A DNA stretch of 64,000 bases, from NCBI GenBank assembly GCA_964619485.1, contig CAZUCI010000004.1, positions 1 through 64,000 on the forward strand. The letters are read 5' to 3'. Below are positions 1-8,296 of the stretch, one piece after another. Positions within the stretch are counted from its first letter, which is position 1. Each line of letters begins with the position of its first letter. The stretch comes from UBA2882 sp964619485. Its GTDB lineage: Bacteria > Bacillota > Clostridia > Lachnospirales > Lachnospiraceae. Below the pieces are notes generated by a model. That model searched no databases. It was not told where the DNA came from and saw only the letters and a program-made list of their open reading frames with translations. Made by a program: the position numbers and the translations under genes.

Positions 1-101
1 ATGTTACTATTAGAAGGGAAATGGGCAGAGATATTGATGGTGCCTGTGGACAGCTTAGAAAGAGACATTTGGACGAGAGCAAGGAGGATATACGTTGCTA
101 A
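1..101 (+). CDS. rlmN: 23S rRNA/tRNA adenine-C2 methyltransferase RlmN, C-terminal end (partial)
   Basis: Only the last 32 codons are present, in frame 3, ending in TAA at 99-101. The translation contains RREMGRDIDGACGQLRKR. RlmN is a radical-SAM enzyme that methylates A2503 of 23S rRNA and A37 of some tRNAs, and this is its conserved C-terminus. The Cys of the GACGQL motif corresponds to the C-terminal Cys that forms the covalent RNA intermediate in E. coli RlmN. The next gene (stp) starts inside the last codons, an arrangement usual in clostridia (rlmN-stp-prkC-rsgA-rpe). The 5' part lies left of the window. Confidence 0.93.
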   Translation, partial: VTIRREMGRDIDGACGQLRKRHLDESKEDIRC

Positions 102-847
102 AATCATATTCCGTAACGGATATCGGAAGAAAAAGACAATTAAATCAGGATTATGTGTTCTCTTCGTCGAAGCCCTTGGGCAATATGCCGAACCTGTTTA
201 TCGTAGCTGATGGTATGGGAGGACATAACGCAGGTGACTACGCTTCGAAGTGTACGGTGGAACAGATTGTACATGAGATTGATCATTCATTTGAAAAGAA
301 TCCGACTATCATTATAAAAAAGGCAATCAAAAGTGCAAATCAGAAGGTGCGGGAGGTTGCTGCATCAGATGAAAATCTTTACGGCATGGGAACAACAGTT
401 GTTGTTGCAACCGTGATTGGAAAGTATCTTCAGGTTGCGAATGTGGGAGATTCCAGACTATATATAGTAGGACCAAAGGAAATAAAACAGGTTACCAGAG
501 ATCATTCACTGGTGGAGGAAATGGTAAGGCTTGGAGGAATTGCCAGAGAGGAAGCTAGGAAACACCCCGATAAAAACATTATCACAAGAGCAATTGGTGC
601 GAAGGATGATGTTGAGGTAGATTTCTTTACAGTGGAACTGAAGGAGGATGATATCATTCTTCTTTGCTCGGACGGACTTACCAATATGCTGGAGGATCGG
701 GAAATTGCACAGATTATCTGTGATGAGCAGCTCGATACGCTTCAGAGTAAAGCGGAAGCACTGATCAGTGCAGCCAATAACAACGGTGGCAAAGATAATA
801 TTGCTGTCGTTTTAGTGAAACCATTTGAGGATGAGGTGACGAAATGA
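95..847 (+). CDS. stp: PP2C-family serine/threonine protein phosphatase (Stp/PrpC)
   Basis: A 250-residue PPM/PP2C phosphatase of the family that dephosphorylates targets of the neighbouring kinase PrkC. Metal-binding motifs are visible: NQD at about residues 17-19, VADGMGGHN at 37-45, GMGTT, VGDSRLY, CSDGLTNML near 191-199 and GGKDN near 231-235. These hold the acidic residues of the dinuclear Mn/Mg site. There is no signal peptide or membrane segment, so it is cytosolic. The TTG start at 95 was chosen because AAGGAGG lies at 81-87, 7 nt upstream. The gene overlaps rlmN by 7 nt and shares an ATGA overlap with prkC, so the phosphatase and kinase are translationally coupled. Confidence 0.95.
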   Translation: MLKSYSVTDIGRKRQLNQDYVFSSSKPLGNMPNLFIVADGMGGHNAGDYASKCTVEQIVHEIDHSFEKNPTIIIKKAIKSANQKVREVAASDENLYGMGTTVVVATVIGKYLQVANVGDSRLYIVGPKEIKQVTRDHSLVEEMVRLGGIAREEARKHPDKNIITRAIGAKDDVEVDFFTVELKEDDIILLCSDGLTNMLEDREIAQIICDEQLDTLQSKAEALISAANNNGGKDNIAVVLVKPFEDEVTK

Positions 848-2952
848 TTATACTTGGAATGTTAATCGGAGACCGTTATGAGATTTTGGATAAAATCGGA
901 ACAGGCGGAATGAGCGATGTATATAAGGCAAAGGACCATAAGCTGAATCGTTTTGTAGCAGTGAAGGTGCTGAAAAATGAATTTAGTGAAAATACCAATT
1001 TTGTGTCAAAGTTCCGTGTGGAGGCGCAGGCTGCCGCAGGACTGATGCATCCAAACATTGTTAATGTTTATGATGTTGGGGAAGAGGATGGAATCTACTA
1101 TATTGTTATGGAGCTGGTAGAGGGCATCACTCTGAAAAATTATATTGAGAAAAAATCCCGGTTGTCCATCAAGGAGGCAATCAGTATTGCCATTCAGGTT
1201 TCCATGGGAATTGAGGCAGCACATAATAATCACATTATCCACCGTGATATTAAGCCACAGAATATTATTATTTCCAAGGATGGAAAGGTGAAGGTTACAG
1301 ACTTTGGTATCGCAAAGGCTGCAACAAGTAACACCATTACATCCAATGTGATGGGATCAGTACATTACACTTCCCCAGAGCAGGCAAGAGGCGGCTTCTC
1401 AGATGAGAAGAGTGACATCTATTCGCTGGGCTGCACCATGTTTGAGATGTTAACGGGTCATGTGCCATTTGATGGTGAGACAACAGTTGCAATTGCAATT
1501 AAGCATATCCAGGAGGAAATGCCATCACCAAGAGAGTATGTGCCGGAAATCCCCGTTAGTATTGAAAAAATTATTTTAAAATGTACACAGAAGAGTCCTG
1601 ACAGAAGATATCAGAAGATGGGTGATCTGATTACTGACCTGAAACGTTCTCTTCTTTATCCTAATGATGATTTTGTGGAGTTTATTGATCCGGATATTTC
1701 GGCTGCCACCAAAGCTATCTCAGAGGAGGATGTAGCGGAAATCAAAGAAAAGATTGGAGTTTCTGTTATCGGAGAGGAGCATATGCGCCTGAAAGAAGAA
1801 ACTGCTCCCAAACGTCCCGTTAAGGCCGTTCAGATTCTTGAGGACGAGGAAGATGAGGACGAAGACGAGGATGACGAATACGAGGATGATGACGACATGG
1901 ATCCCAAAATGGAACGTGTGACAACCATTCTGGCAATCGTTGCCGCAGTCATTATCGGAATTATCGCACTGGTTCTGGTTGCCAATGCGGTCGGCATTTT
2001 TAAAGGAAAAGACAAACAGCAGGAAGAACAGACCGAACAGGTCGAAATGGTCAACGTGGTTGGCATGGAGGTTGAGGTTGCCAAGGTAACACTGGATGAG
2101 CTTTATCTGGATGTTACAGTTGAATATGAGGAGTCCGATGATACTGCTGAGAATGTTGTTATGGAACAGAGTGTCAAAGAGGGAGAAATGGTGAGCCCGC
2201 AGAGTAAGGTTACACTTACAGTCAGCTCCGGAACCGCCAGTGTTGATGTCCCGGATGTTCTCGGTATGACAGAGGATGCAGCTTATGCTAAATTAAAAGA
2301 GGCAGGCTTTAAGGTTGCCACAGAAAATGGTTATTCGGACGAAGTGGATAAGGGATATGTTATGTCCCAGAACCCGGAAGGTGATACCAAGGCAGCTGTC
2401 AATGCACTGATTACTATTATTATCAGCCAGGGCGCAGAGGTCGCAAAGGTTGATGTACCAGATTTAAGAGGACTTTCGGAAAGCGCAGCAAAGGATAAGC
2501 TTGGCTCTGTGAATCTGAAGGCAGGAACAGTTACGGAGGAATACAGTGACAGTGTGACAGAGGGGTGTGTAATCTCCCAGAGCTACTCTCCTGGAATGGA
2601 AGTGGATGAACAGACGGCTGTAAGCTTTGTATTAAGTCTTGGAAAAAAAGCAGTGACCTATAACTATACAGCAAGTATTCCTGCTCCATCCGGATTTGTG
2701 GAGGGAGACACCGTTACCATTACAATTACAGCAGCAGACGGAACAAGCCAGACCTATTCCACCAGCACTTTCCCATATGATGTAAATCTCACCGGATTAA
2801 AATCAGCAAACGGAACAGTTTCCTATACCGGAGTTCGTACCACCCAGGTTGGAACCGGAACTATGGATGAAAATGGTGCGGAAATCATGGAAAATGTAAA
2901 TGAGAATGTAAATTATGGTTCTGCTCCTGTAAACTTTACACAGGCAAACTAA
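844..2952 (+). CDS. prkC: PASTA-domain membrane Ser/Thr protein kinase PrkC
   Basis: A 702-residue eukaryotic-type kinase that senses cell-wall fragments and phosphorylates division, wall and translation proteins. Residues 10-275 form the kinase domain: glycine loop GTGGMSDV (19-26), Lys41 in VAVKVL, HRDIKPQN (from about 133) and DFG (about 153). A very acidic Asp/Glu linker (about 335-352) precedes a single transmembrane helix (about 360-383). Three extracellular PASTA repeats follow, beginning near VNVVGM, VDVPDVLGM and VDVPDLRGL, and then an 80-residue Thr/Ser-rich tail. The ATG at 844 overlaps the stp stop; a second ATG at 859 is possible but has a poorer ribosome site. The genes around it (stp, rsgA) are its usual operon partners. 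Confidence 0.96.
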   Translation: MIILGMLIGDRYEILDKIGTGGMSDVYKAKDHKLNRFVAVKVLKNEFSENTNFVSKFRVEAQAAAGLMHPNIVNVYDVGEEDGIYYIVMELVEGITLKNYIEKKSRLSIKEAISIAIQVSMGIEAAHNNHIIHRDIKPQNIIISKDGKVKVTDFGIAKAATSNTITSNVMGSVHYTSPEQARGGFSDEKSDIYSLGCTMFEMLTGHVPFDGETTVAIAIKHIQEEMPSPREYVPEIPVSIEKIILKCTQKSPDRRYQKMGDLITDLKRSLLYPNDDFVEFIDPDISAATKAISEEDVAEIKEKIGVSVIGEEHMRLKEETAPKRPVKAVQILEDEEDEDEDEDDEYEDDDDMDPKMERVTTILAIVAAVIIGIIALVLVANAVGIFKGKDKQQEEQTEQVEMVNVVGMEVEVAKVTLDELYLDVTVEYEESDDTAENVVMEQSVKEGEMVSPQSKVTLTVSSGTASVDVPDVLGMTEDAAYAKLKEAGFKVATENGYSDEVDKGYVMSQNPEGDTKAAVNALITIIISQGAEVAKVDVPDLRGLSESAAKDKLGSVNLKAGTVTEEYSDSVTEGCVISQSYSPGMEVDEQTAVSFVLSLGKKAVTYNYTASIPAPSGFVEGDTVTITITAADGTSQTYSTSTFPYDVNLTGLKSANGTVSYTGVRTTQVGTGTMDENGAEIMENVNENVNYGSAPVNFTQAN

Positions 2953-2971
2953 ACTACAGGATGGGTGCCTG

Positions 2972-3850
2972 ATGCAGGGAAAGATAACAAAAGGAATTGC
3001 AGGCTTTTATTATGTGTCCTGCAAAGATGGAATTTTATACGAGTGTAAGGCGAAGGGTGTTTTCAGGAAGGACCACAGAAAGCCATTGGTTGGGGATATG
3101 GTTTCCATGGAAGTTCTTGATGAAGAAAAGCATCTGGGAAATATCACAGATTTACTGGAACGAAAAAATGAATTGATTCGTCCGGCAGTGGCAAACATTG
3201 ACCAGGCACTGGTTATTTTTGCAGTTACCGCGCCGGAACCAAATTTGGGACTTTTGGACCGATTTCTGGTGCAGATGGAAATCGCAAAGGTAGATACTGT
3301 GATATGCTTTAACAAAATAGATTTAGCAGAAGATGAGAAGAGAAAAGAGCTTGCCTTTATTTATGAAAGTGCGGGCTATGAGGTTTTATTTATCAGTGCA
3401 GAGACCGGAGAAAATGTCGATCAGATCAGAGAAATTCTGAAAGGCAAAGTGACTACGGTTGCAGGCCCCAGTGGGGCGGGCAAATCCACGCTGATTAATT
3501 CACTTCAATCAGAGATTGTTATGGAGACAGGCGATATCAGCAGAAAGCTTGAGCGTGGAAAGCATACTACCAGACATTCTCAGCTTATCTTTTTGGGGGA
3601 GGATACCTTTATTTTTGACACACCAGGATTTAGTGCTCTTGATGTATCCGGATTGTTACCGGATGAGCTGAAAGGCGCATTCAGAGAATTCGGACAATAC
3701 GAGAGTGCATGTAAATATCAGGGGTGTGCACACATTCACGAACCGGTCTGTGGAGTAAAGGAAGCACTTTGCCAGGGTAAAATCAGCAAAGAGCGATACG
3801 ACGATTATGTAGGACTATACGAAGAATGTAAAAACAAAAGGAGATACTAA
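2972..3850 (+). CDS. rsgA: Ribosome small-subunit GTPase RsgA (YloQ)
   Basis: A 292-residue circularly permuted GTPase that checks the maturing 30S subunit. An N-terminal OB fold (1-70) is followed by motifs in permuted order: G4 NKID (about 112-115), then the P-loop GPSGAGKST (about 165-173), then G3 DTPGF. The C-terminal zinc knuckle is seen as CKYQGCAHIHEPVC. The length is normal for the family. It lies 19 nt behind prkC with AGGATGGG upstream of the ATG. In B. subtilis the equivalent YloQ/CpgA is a PrkC substrate, which suits this position. The enzyme is cytosolic and ribosome-associated. Confidence 0.96.
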   Translation: MQGKITKGIAGFYYVSCKDGILYECKAKGVFRKDHRKPLVGDMVSMEVLDEEKHLGNITDLLERKNELIRPAVANIDQALVIFAVTAPEPNLGLLDRFLVQMEIAKVDTVICFNKIDLAEDEKRKELAFIYESAGYEVLFISAETGENVDQIREILKGKVTTVAGPSGAGKSTLINSLQSEIVMETGDISRKLERGKHTTRHSQLIFLGEDTFIFDTPGFSALDVSGLLPDELKGAFREFGQYESACKYQGCAHIHEPVCGVKEALCQGKISKERYDDYVGLYEECKNKRRY

Positions 3851-3853
3851 ACA

Positions 3854-4513
3854 ATGAATATTTTATCCCCATCCATTCTTGCATGTGATTTTGCAAGCCT
3901 GGGAGAACAGGTAGAAAAAGCAGATAAGGCCGGAGCACAGTATATTCATCTCGATGTTATGGATGGTGTATGCGTTCCATCAATTTCTTTTGGGTTTCCG
4001 GTTATCTCTTCTTTGAGAAAAGTAACAGACAAATTCTTTGATGTGCATCTGATGATTACTGAGCCTGAAAGATATATTGACCAGTTTACAGAGGCTGGCG
4101 CAGATGGAATCACCATTCATGTTGAGGCATGTCAATGCATTGCTGAAACCTTAAAAAAGATTAAAGAAAAGGGATTGAAAGCTGGAATCAGTCTTCATCC
4201 TCAGACTCCCATCGAAGAGATTTACCAATATCTTGACTATGTAGATCAGGTTTTGATTATGACAGTAAATACCGGATTTGGTGGTCAGAAGTACATAGAG
4301 GCCTGCACACAGAAAATAATTGATGTAAAAGCCGAAATTGACCGCAGAAAGCTTTCTGTTGATGTAGCTGTAGATGGTGGCGTCAACCTGCAAAATGTCT
4401 CAATGATTCTGGAAGCTGGAGCCAATGTTATCGTTTCTGGTTCTTCTGTATTTAAAGGAGACATTACTGCCAATGTAGAAAGCTTTATGGATATTCTTAA
4501 AAAGCATGAATAG
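3854..4513 (+). CDS. rpe: Ribulose-phosphate 3-epimerase
   Basis: A 219-residue TIM barrel that interconverts D-ribulose 5-phosphate and D-xylulose 5-phosphate in the pentose phosphate pathway. Conserved family stretches are present: PSILACDF at the N-terminus, HLDVMDG with a metal-binding His and Asp, FDVHLMI, and VAVDGGV near the C-terminus followed by the phosphate-binding VSGSSVFKG. The gene starts 3 nt after the rsgA stop, with AGGAGA overlapping the end of rsgA. In many Lachnospiraceae thiamine pyrophosphokinase follows rpe, but here the operon stops at a large palindrome. Confidence 0.96.
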   Translation: MNILSPSILACDFASLGEQVEKADKAGAQYIHLDVMDGVCVPSISFGFPVISSLRKVTDKFFDVHLMITEPERYIDQFTEAGADGITIHVEACQCIAETLKKIKEKGLKAGISLHPQTPIEEIYQYLDYVDQVLIMTVNTGFGGQKYIEACTQKIIDVKAEIDRRKLSVDVAVDGGVNLQNVSMILEAGANVIVSGSSVFKGDITANVESFMDILKKHE

Positions 4514-4530
4514 TATTAAGCATTGTTGTT

Positions 4531-4634
4531 TTATAAAAAACGGACCATTTTTGCTCCTGGAAATAAAAAAGATACTCCTGACGGAATATCTTTTTTATTT
4601 CCTAAAGTCGCAAAAGATGGTTCGTTTTTTATGG
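4531..4634. terminator. Nested 104-bp palindrome after rpe (terminator-like)
   Basis: Two inverted repeats sit one inside the other. The inner stem pairs GGAAATAAAAAAGATA (4559-4574) with its exact complement at 4587-4602. The outer stem pairs 4531-4554 with 4610-4632, with one bulge. The outer right arm ends in TTTTTTAT. The structure lies 18 nt after the rpe stop and could stop transcription in either direction. Its unusual size also fits a small palindromic mobile element. An open frame through it (4523-4795) looks accidental. Confidence 0.75.
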
Positions 4635-4659
4635 GTAATAGCAGGGCTATAGATGCGTG

Positions 4660-4712
4660 CATGCCTGGACTAAAAACGCAGACATGCCTGGAAAAAAACG
4701 CAGACGTGCCTG
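4660..4712. repeat. Short direct repeat, about 22 bp, 2.4 copies
   Basis: The unit CATGCCTGGAxxAAAAACGCAGA occurs at 4660-4682 and, slightly changed, at 4683-4704, with a third partial copy (CGTGCCTG) to 4712. It lies between the rpe palindrome and the ribosome site of the rhodanese-TtcA gene. No function is apparent. Confidence 0.7.
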
Positions 4713-4784
4713 CTTTATTGACAAAGCGAAAGCTCCTATGTACAATAAAGTCTATTGAAAAAGTAGGATTTAGGAGAATGAATA

Positions 4785-5957
4785 ATGATATTTGAGAAAT
4801 ACGAATATGCAGAGATTACGATAGAAGAGCTGGCAGATATGCATCCTTCTTTATATAAATTAATAGATGTGCGGGATGAAATTTCTTTTCAGTATGGAGC
4901 CATACCAAATGCAGAAAACTGTAATCGGTTGAAAGAGAAGGCAATGGAGGGAACGCTGGATAAGCGTCTGTCTTATGTTCTCTATTGTATGAAGGGTCTG
5001 CAAAGTCTTGAAATCGCAGCATGCCTTCGTTCCCTGGGGTATGATGCAGTCAGTTTAAAAGGTGGATATGCCAGCTGGCTGACTTCTTCTTATGAGGACG
5101 ATTATGCAGGGAAACAAAAAGAGGTAGAGAAGAGTATCCAGAAGACTTTTCATAAAAGCATCTTTGCACCTTTTGTGAAGGGTATTAATGAATACGAAAT
5201 GCTGCAGCCGGGGGATAAGGTTGCTGTCTGTATCTCAGGCGGAAAGGATTCCATGCTGATGGCGAAGCTTTTTCAGGAATTAAAGAGGCATAACAAGTTT
5301 CAGTTTGAGCTGGAGTTTCTCGTTATGGACCCGGGATACAGTGAGGTGAATCGCCTGGTCATTGAGAAAAATGCAAAAATGATGGGAGTTCCCATTACGA
5401 TTTTTGAGACGCAGATTTTTGATGCGGTTTATGAAGTGGAGCAGTCGCCCTGTTATCTCTGTGCAAGAATGAGACGTGGATATCTCTACAGTAAGGCAAA
5501 GGAGCTGGGCTGCAACAAGATTGCACTGGGGCATCATTATGATGATGTAATTGAGACAATTCTAATGGGAATGCTGTATGGGGCTCAGGTACAGACCATG
5601 ATGCCAAAGCTTCACAGCACCAATTTTGAAGGAATGGAGCTGATTCGCCCCATGTATTACGTCAGAGAGGACGATATCATCAGGTGGAGAGATTATAACG
5701 AATTGCATTTTATCCAATGTGCCTGTCACTTTACAGATACCTGTTCCTCCTGCCGTGAGGATGGGACATCAGCATCAAAAAGAATGGAAATCAAGCAGCT
5801 AATCAGGTCCATGAAAAAGATGAATCCATATGTAGAGGGAAATATATTCAAGGGCATGTATAATGTAAATCTCAATACGGTGATAGCTTATAAGGATAAG
5901 GAAGGGTGTAAGCACAGCTTTCTGGAAGACTACGAACAGGACACAGAGAAAAAGTGA
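4785..5957 (+). CDS. Rhodanese domain fused to a TtcA-type tRNA thiolation ATPase
   Basis: A 390-residue fusion protein. Residues 1-110 form a rhodanese (sulfurtransferase) domain with LIDVRDE and a candidate active-site Cys in LYCMKGLQS. Residues 120-360 form an N-type ATP pyrophosphatase with the PP-loop CISGGKDSM and the TtcA-like CYLCARMRRGYLY, whose CxxC pair contributes to Fe-S binding in TtcA. Further Cys residues occur in QCACHFTDTCSSC. TtcA makes 2-thiocytidine at tRNA position 32; the fused rhodanese may hand over sulfur, which is inference. The ATG at 4785 has AGGAGA at 4772-4777. Which nucleoside is modified cannot be read from the sequence. Confidence 0.85.
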   Translation: MIFEKYEYAEITIEELADMHPSLYKLIDVRDEISFQYGAIPNAENCNRLKEKAMEGTLDKRLSYVLYCMKGLQSLEIAACLRSLGYDAVSLKGGYASWLTSSYEDDYAGKQKEVEKSIQKTFHKSIFAPFVKGINEYEMLQPGDKVAVCISGGKDSMLMAKLFQELKRHNKFQFELEFLVMDPGYSEVNRLVIEKNAKMMGVPITIFETQIFDAVYEVEQSPCYLCARMRRGYLYSKAKELGCNKIALGHHYDDVIETILMGMLYGAQVQTMMPKLHSTNFEGMELIRPMYYVREDDIIRWRDYNELHFIQCACHFTDTCSSCREDGTSASKRMEIKQLIRSMKKMNPYVEGNIFKGMYNVNLNTVIAYKDKEGCKHSFLEDYEQDTEKK

Positions 5958-6081
5958 TGTTATAACTGGATTACCCTGGCCGTACACCTGCTGTCTTAGT
6001 ATGAAAAAGTAAACTGTATCCCATTTCAAGGACATTTTAGCTTTTTAATGCCTGCATATTTGATATAGGATTTTACAGATA

Positions 6082-6181
6082 GGATTCTTCAAAAAGGATT
6101 CGACAAAAAGGGTTCGACAAAAAGGATTCGACAAAAAGGGTTCGACAAAAAGGATTCTGCAAAAAGGATTCGACAAAAAGG
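6082..6181. repeat. 14-bp tandem repeat array running into an assembly gap
   Basis: Seven head-to-tail copies of GGATTCGACAAAAA (variants GGGTTCGAC, GGATTCTTC, GGATTCTGC) run from 6082 to 6179 and continue into the gap at 6182. The array is in the intergenic region between the TtcA-like gene and ychF. The true copy number is unknown because the assembly breaks inside it. Confidence 0.9.
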
Positions 6182-6281
6182 NNNNNNNNNNNNNNNNNNN
6201 NNNNNNNNNNNNNNNNNNNNNNNNNNNNNNNNNNNNNNNNNNNNNNNNNNNNNNNNNNNNNNNNNNNNNNNNNNNNNNNNN
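6182..6281. other. Assembly gap of 100 N
   Basis: Exactly 100 undefined bases, the usual placeholder for a gap of unknown size. It interrupts the 14-bp repeat array. The right flank (6282-6345) has another short repeat around CCAACGAAAA, so the missing piece is probably also repetitive. The rest of the intergenic region up to ychF (6346-6454) shows nothing recognisable except an AT-rich stretch. Confidence 0.95.
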
Positions 6282-6470
6282 AAATTGCTCAACGAAAAGA
6301 AAGGTATGCCAACGAAAATGCCAACGAAAAGAAAGATAGGACTACCAAAGATGCAAAGAATATGTTAAAATATACGATTGTATCGAGCTTTTATAACATT
6401 ATGCAGTAACAAAGACAGATAAATAAAAAACCCGTAAAATTAGGGCTTTAATAAAGGAGATATAGATTAT

Positions 6471-7568
6471 ATGAAATTAGGAATCGTAGGTTTACCAAAC
6501 GTTGGAAAGAGTACTCTATTTAATTCCCTGACAAAGGCAGGCGCAGAATCAGCAAACTATCCATTCTGTACCATTGATCCAAATGTGGGAATCGTTCCTG
6601 TTCCAGATGAGAGATTAAAACTGTTGGGAGATATGTATCATTCTAAAAAAGTAACCAATGCAGTCATTGAGTTTGTTGATATTGCAGGTCTTGTAAAAGG
6701 TGCATCCAAGGGTGAAGGACTTGGAAATCAGTTCTTAAGCAACATCCGTGAAGTGGATGCGATTGTACATGTGGTAAGATGCTTTGAGGATACCAATGTA
6801 ATCCATGTGGATGGCAGCGTTGATCCAATGCGTGATATTGAGACCATCAACCTGGAGCTTATCTTTTCCGACCTGGAAATTTTAGAGAGAAGAATTGCCA
6901 AGACAAGCAAGGGCGCAAGAATGGATAAGACACTTGCCAAAGAGCTTGCTTTGTTGGAGCGAATCAAAGCTCATCTGGAAAATGACGAGATGGCAATTAC
7001 CTTTGAGACAGAGGATGAAGATGAAGAAGCATGGTTTGCAGAGTATAATCTGTTAACAGCGAAACCGGTTATCTATGCAGCCAATGTTGCAGAGGATGAT
7101 CTGGCAGATGATGGAGCTGCCAATGCAGGAGTTGCCAAGGTTCGAGAATTTGCGGCAACCCAGGGCAGTGAGGTTTTTGTAATCTGCGCTCAGATTGAAC
7201 AGGAAATTGCAGAGCTGGATGATGATGAAAAAGCAATGTTCTTAGAGGACCTGGGCTTGAAGGAATCCGGTCTTGAAAAACTGATTAAAGCATCCTATAA
7301 ATTACTGGGATTAATCAGCTTCTTGACATCCGGAGAGGATGAGACAAGAGCATGGACCATTAAAGTGGGAACGAAAGCACCTCAGGCTGCGGGTAAGATT
7401 CACACTGATTTTGAGAGAGGCTTTATTAAAGCTGAGGTGGTTAACTACAAAGATTTATTAGAGTTTGGTTCTCTGTCAGCAGCAAGAGAAAAAGGTCTTG
7501 TTGGTATGGAAGGCAAAGATTATGTGGTAAAGGATGGGGACGTTATTCTGTTCCGCTTCAATGTCTAA
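6471..7568 (+). CDS. ychF: Redox-regulated ATPase YchF (Obg-family)
   Basis: A 365-residue universally conserved P-loop protein that binds ATP rather than GTP and associates with ribosomes. The G1 motif GLPNVGKST is at residues 6-14, and G3 is DIAGLVKGASKGEGLGNQF. A coiled-coil-like helical insert lies around residues 120-200, and the C-terminal 85 residues are the TGS domain (ending KDGDVILFRFNV). AAAGGAG precedes the ATG by about 11 nt. It stands alone, with a gap-containing repeat region before it and a good terminator after it. Confidence 0.96.
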   Translation: MKLGIVGLPNVGKSTLFNSLTKAGAESANYPFCTIDPNVGIVPVPDERLKLLGDMYHSKKVTNAVIEFVDIAGLVKGASKGEGLGNQFLSNIREVDAIVHVVRCFEDTNVIHVDGSVDPMRDIETINLELIFSDLEILERRIAKTSKGARMDKTLAKELALLERIKAHLENDEMAITFETEDEDEEAWFAEYNLLTAKPVIYAANVAEDDLADDGAANAGVAKVREFAATQGSEVFVICAQIEQEIAELDDDEKAMFLEDLGLKESGLEKLIKASYKLLGLISFLTSGEDETRAWTIKVGTKAPQAAGKIHTDFERGFIKAEVVNYKDLLEFGSLSAAREKGLVGMEGKDYVVKDGDVILFRFNV

Positions 7569-7676
7569 ATTCCAAATTTTTACATTTTGATAAAAGAGAA
7601 TTTATAGAATTGTCAGATATAGTACATAAATGTGCATTAGGCACAAGATGTAGAATTTAGGTAAAAATACACAAAA

Positions 7677-7713
7677 AGCACCTCGTAAATTTGTTACGGG
7701 GTGCTATTTTTTT
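7677..7713 (+). terminator. Rho-independent terminator after ychF
   Basis: The stem AGCACCTCGTAA (7677-7688) pairs with TTACGGGGTGCT (7694-7705), with a 5-nt loop and one G-T pair, followed by a T-rich tract to 7713. It separates ychF from the division cluster. Confidence 0.9.
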
Positions 7714-7725
7714 GCCTGAAAATCC

Positions 7726-7754
7726 TTGTCAAATCCCTAAAACTGGTCTATTAT
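7726..7754 (+). promoter_or_regulatory. SigA-type promoter of the mraZ division/cell-wall cluster
   Basis: TTGTCA (7726-7731) and TATTAT (7749-7754) are separated by 17 nt. It is the only good promoter between the ychF terminator and mraZ and directly precedes the MraZ operator repeats. Confidence 0.7.
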
Positions 7755-7761
7755 TAATCGT

Positions 7762-7801
7762 AAGTGGTGAAAAGTGGTGGAAAGTGCCACGAAGTAGAGG
7801 A
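7762..7801 (+). promoter_or_regulatory. MraZ operator: four 10-bp repeats
   Basis: Four consecutive 10-bp units start at 7762, 7772, 7782 and 7792. The first two read AAGTGGTGAA and AAGTGGTGGA; the last two are degenerate (AAGTGCCACG, AAGTAGAGGA). MraZ is known to bind 10-bp-spaced GTGG/AAAGTG direct repeats upstream of its own gene. The repeats lie just downstream of the -10 box, so binding would block transcription initiation: autorepression of the cluster. Confidence 0.75.
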
Positions 7802-7855
7802 TTAGTGTGAGGCATTGTGGAAAATTCACAAGGGCAGTCAGGCAGGTGATTTGTT

Positions 7856-8287
7856 ATGTTCATGGGCGAATACAATCATACAATTGATGCCAAGGGCAGA
7901 CTGATCATTCCTTCAAAGTTCCGTGAGACGCTCGGTAATGAGTTTGTGATCACAAAGGGCCTGGAGGGATGCCTTTTTGCATTTGAAAGATACGAGTTTG
8001 ATGCCTTCATTGACAAACTGGTAGGAGCTTCCGATCTGGAAGCAAATGTTCGTAAGATAAAACGTTTCTTTATCTCAGGAGCAAGTGAGGTCGAGTTGGA
8101 CAAGCAGGGACGAATCCTGATTCCGGGTGTGCTGAGAGAGCATGCAGCACTGGAGAAGGATGTGGTGTTAGCCGGAGTCGGCGGACACATTGAAATTTGG
8201 GACAAAGAGAAGTGGGAAGATATTTCAGCTTTTGATGATATCAATGATATCGCAGAACAGCTGTCATCTTATGGCATTACATTCTAG
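7856..8287 (+). CDS. mraZ: Transcriptional regulator MraZ
   Basis: A 143-residue protein made of two AbrB/SpoVT-like swapped-hairpin domains, each with the DxxGR core: DAKGRLIIP near residues 12-20 and DKQGRILIP near 83-91. MraZ forms rings and represses the division/cell-wall cluster that starts with its own gene. The start at 7856 gives the family-typical MFMGEYNHTIDAKGR; the in-frame ATG at 7862 is an alternative. Its own 10-bp operator repeats lie 55-95 nt upstream. Confidence 0.96.
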   Translation: MFMGEYNHTIDAKGRLIIPSKFRETLGNEFVITKGLEGCLFAFERYEFDAFIDKLVGASDLEANVRKIKRFFISGASEVELDKQGRILIPGVLREHAALEKDVVLAGVGGHIEIWDKEKWEDISAFDDINDIAEQLSSYGITF

Positions 8288-8296
8288 GAGTTAAAC

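Noticed and set aside
1..210. 69-codon open frame at the left edge
   Set aside because: It crosses rlmN and stp in a wrong frame; frame 3 gives the clear RlmN C-terminus.
4523..4795. 90-codon open frame after rpe
   Set aside because: It is made of the nested palindrome and the direct repeat read through, with no ribosome site and no protein-like composition.
6082..6281. CRISPR array at the 14-bp repeat
   Set aside because: Units are contiguous, without spacers, and far too short; no cas genes are nearby.
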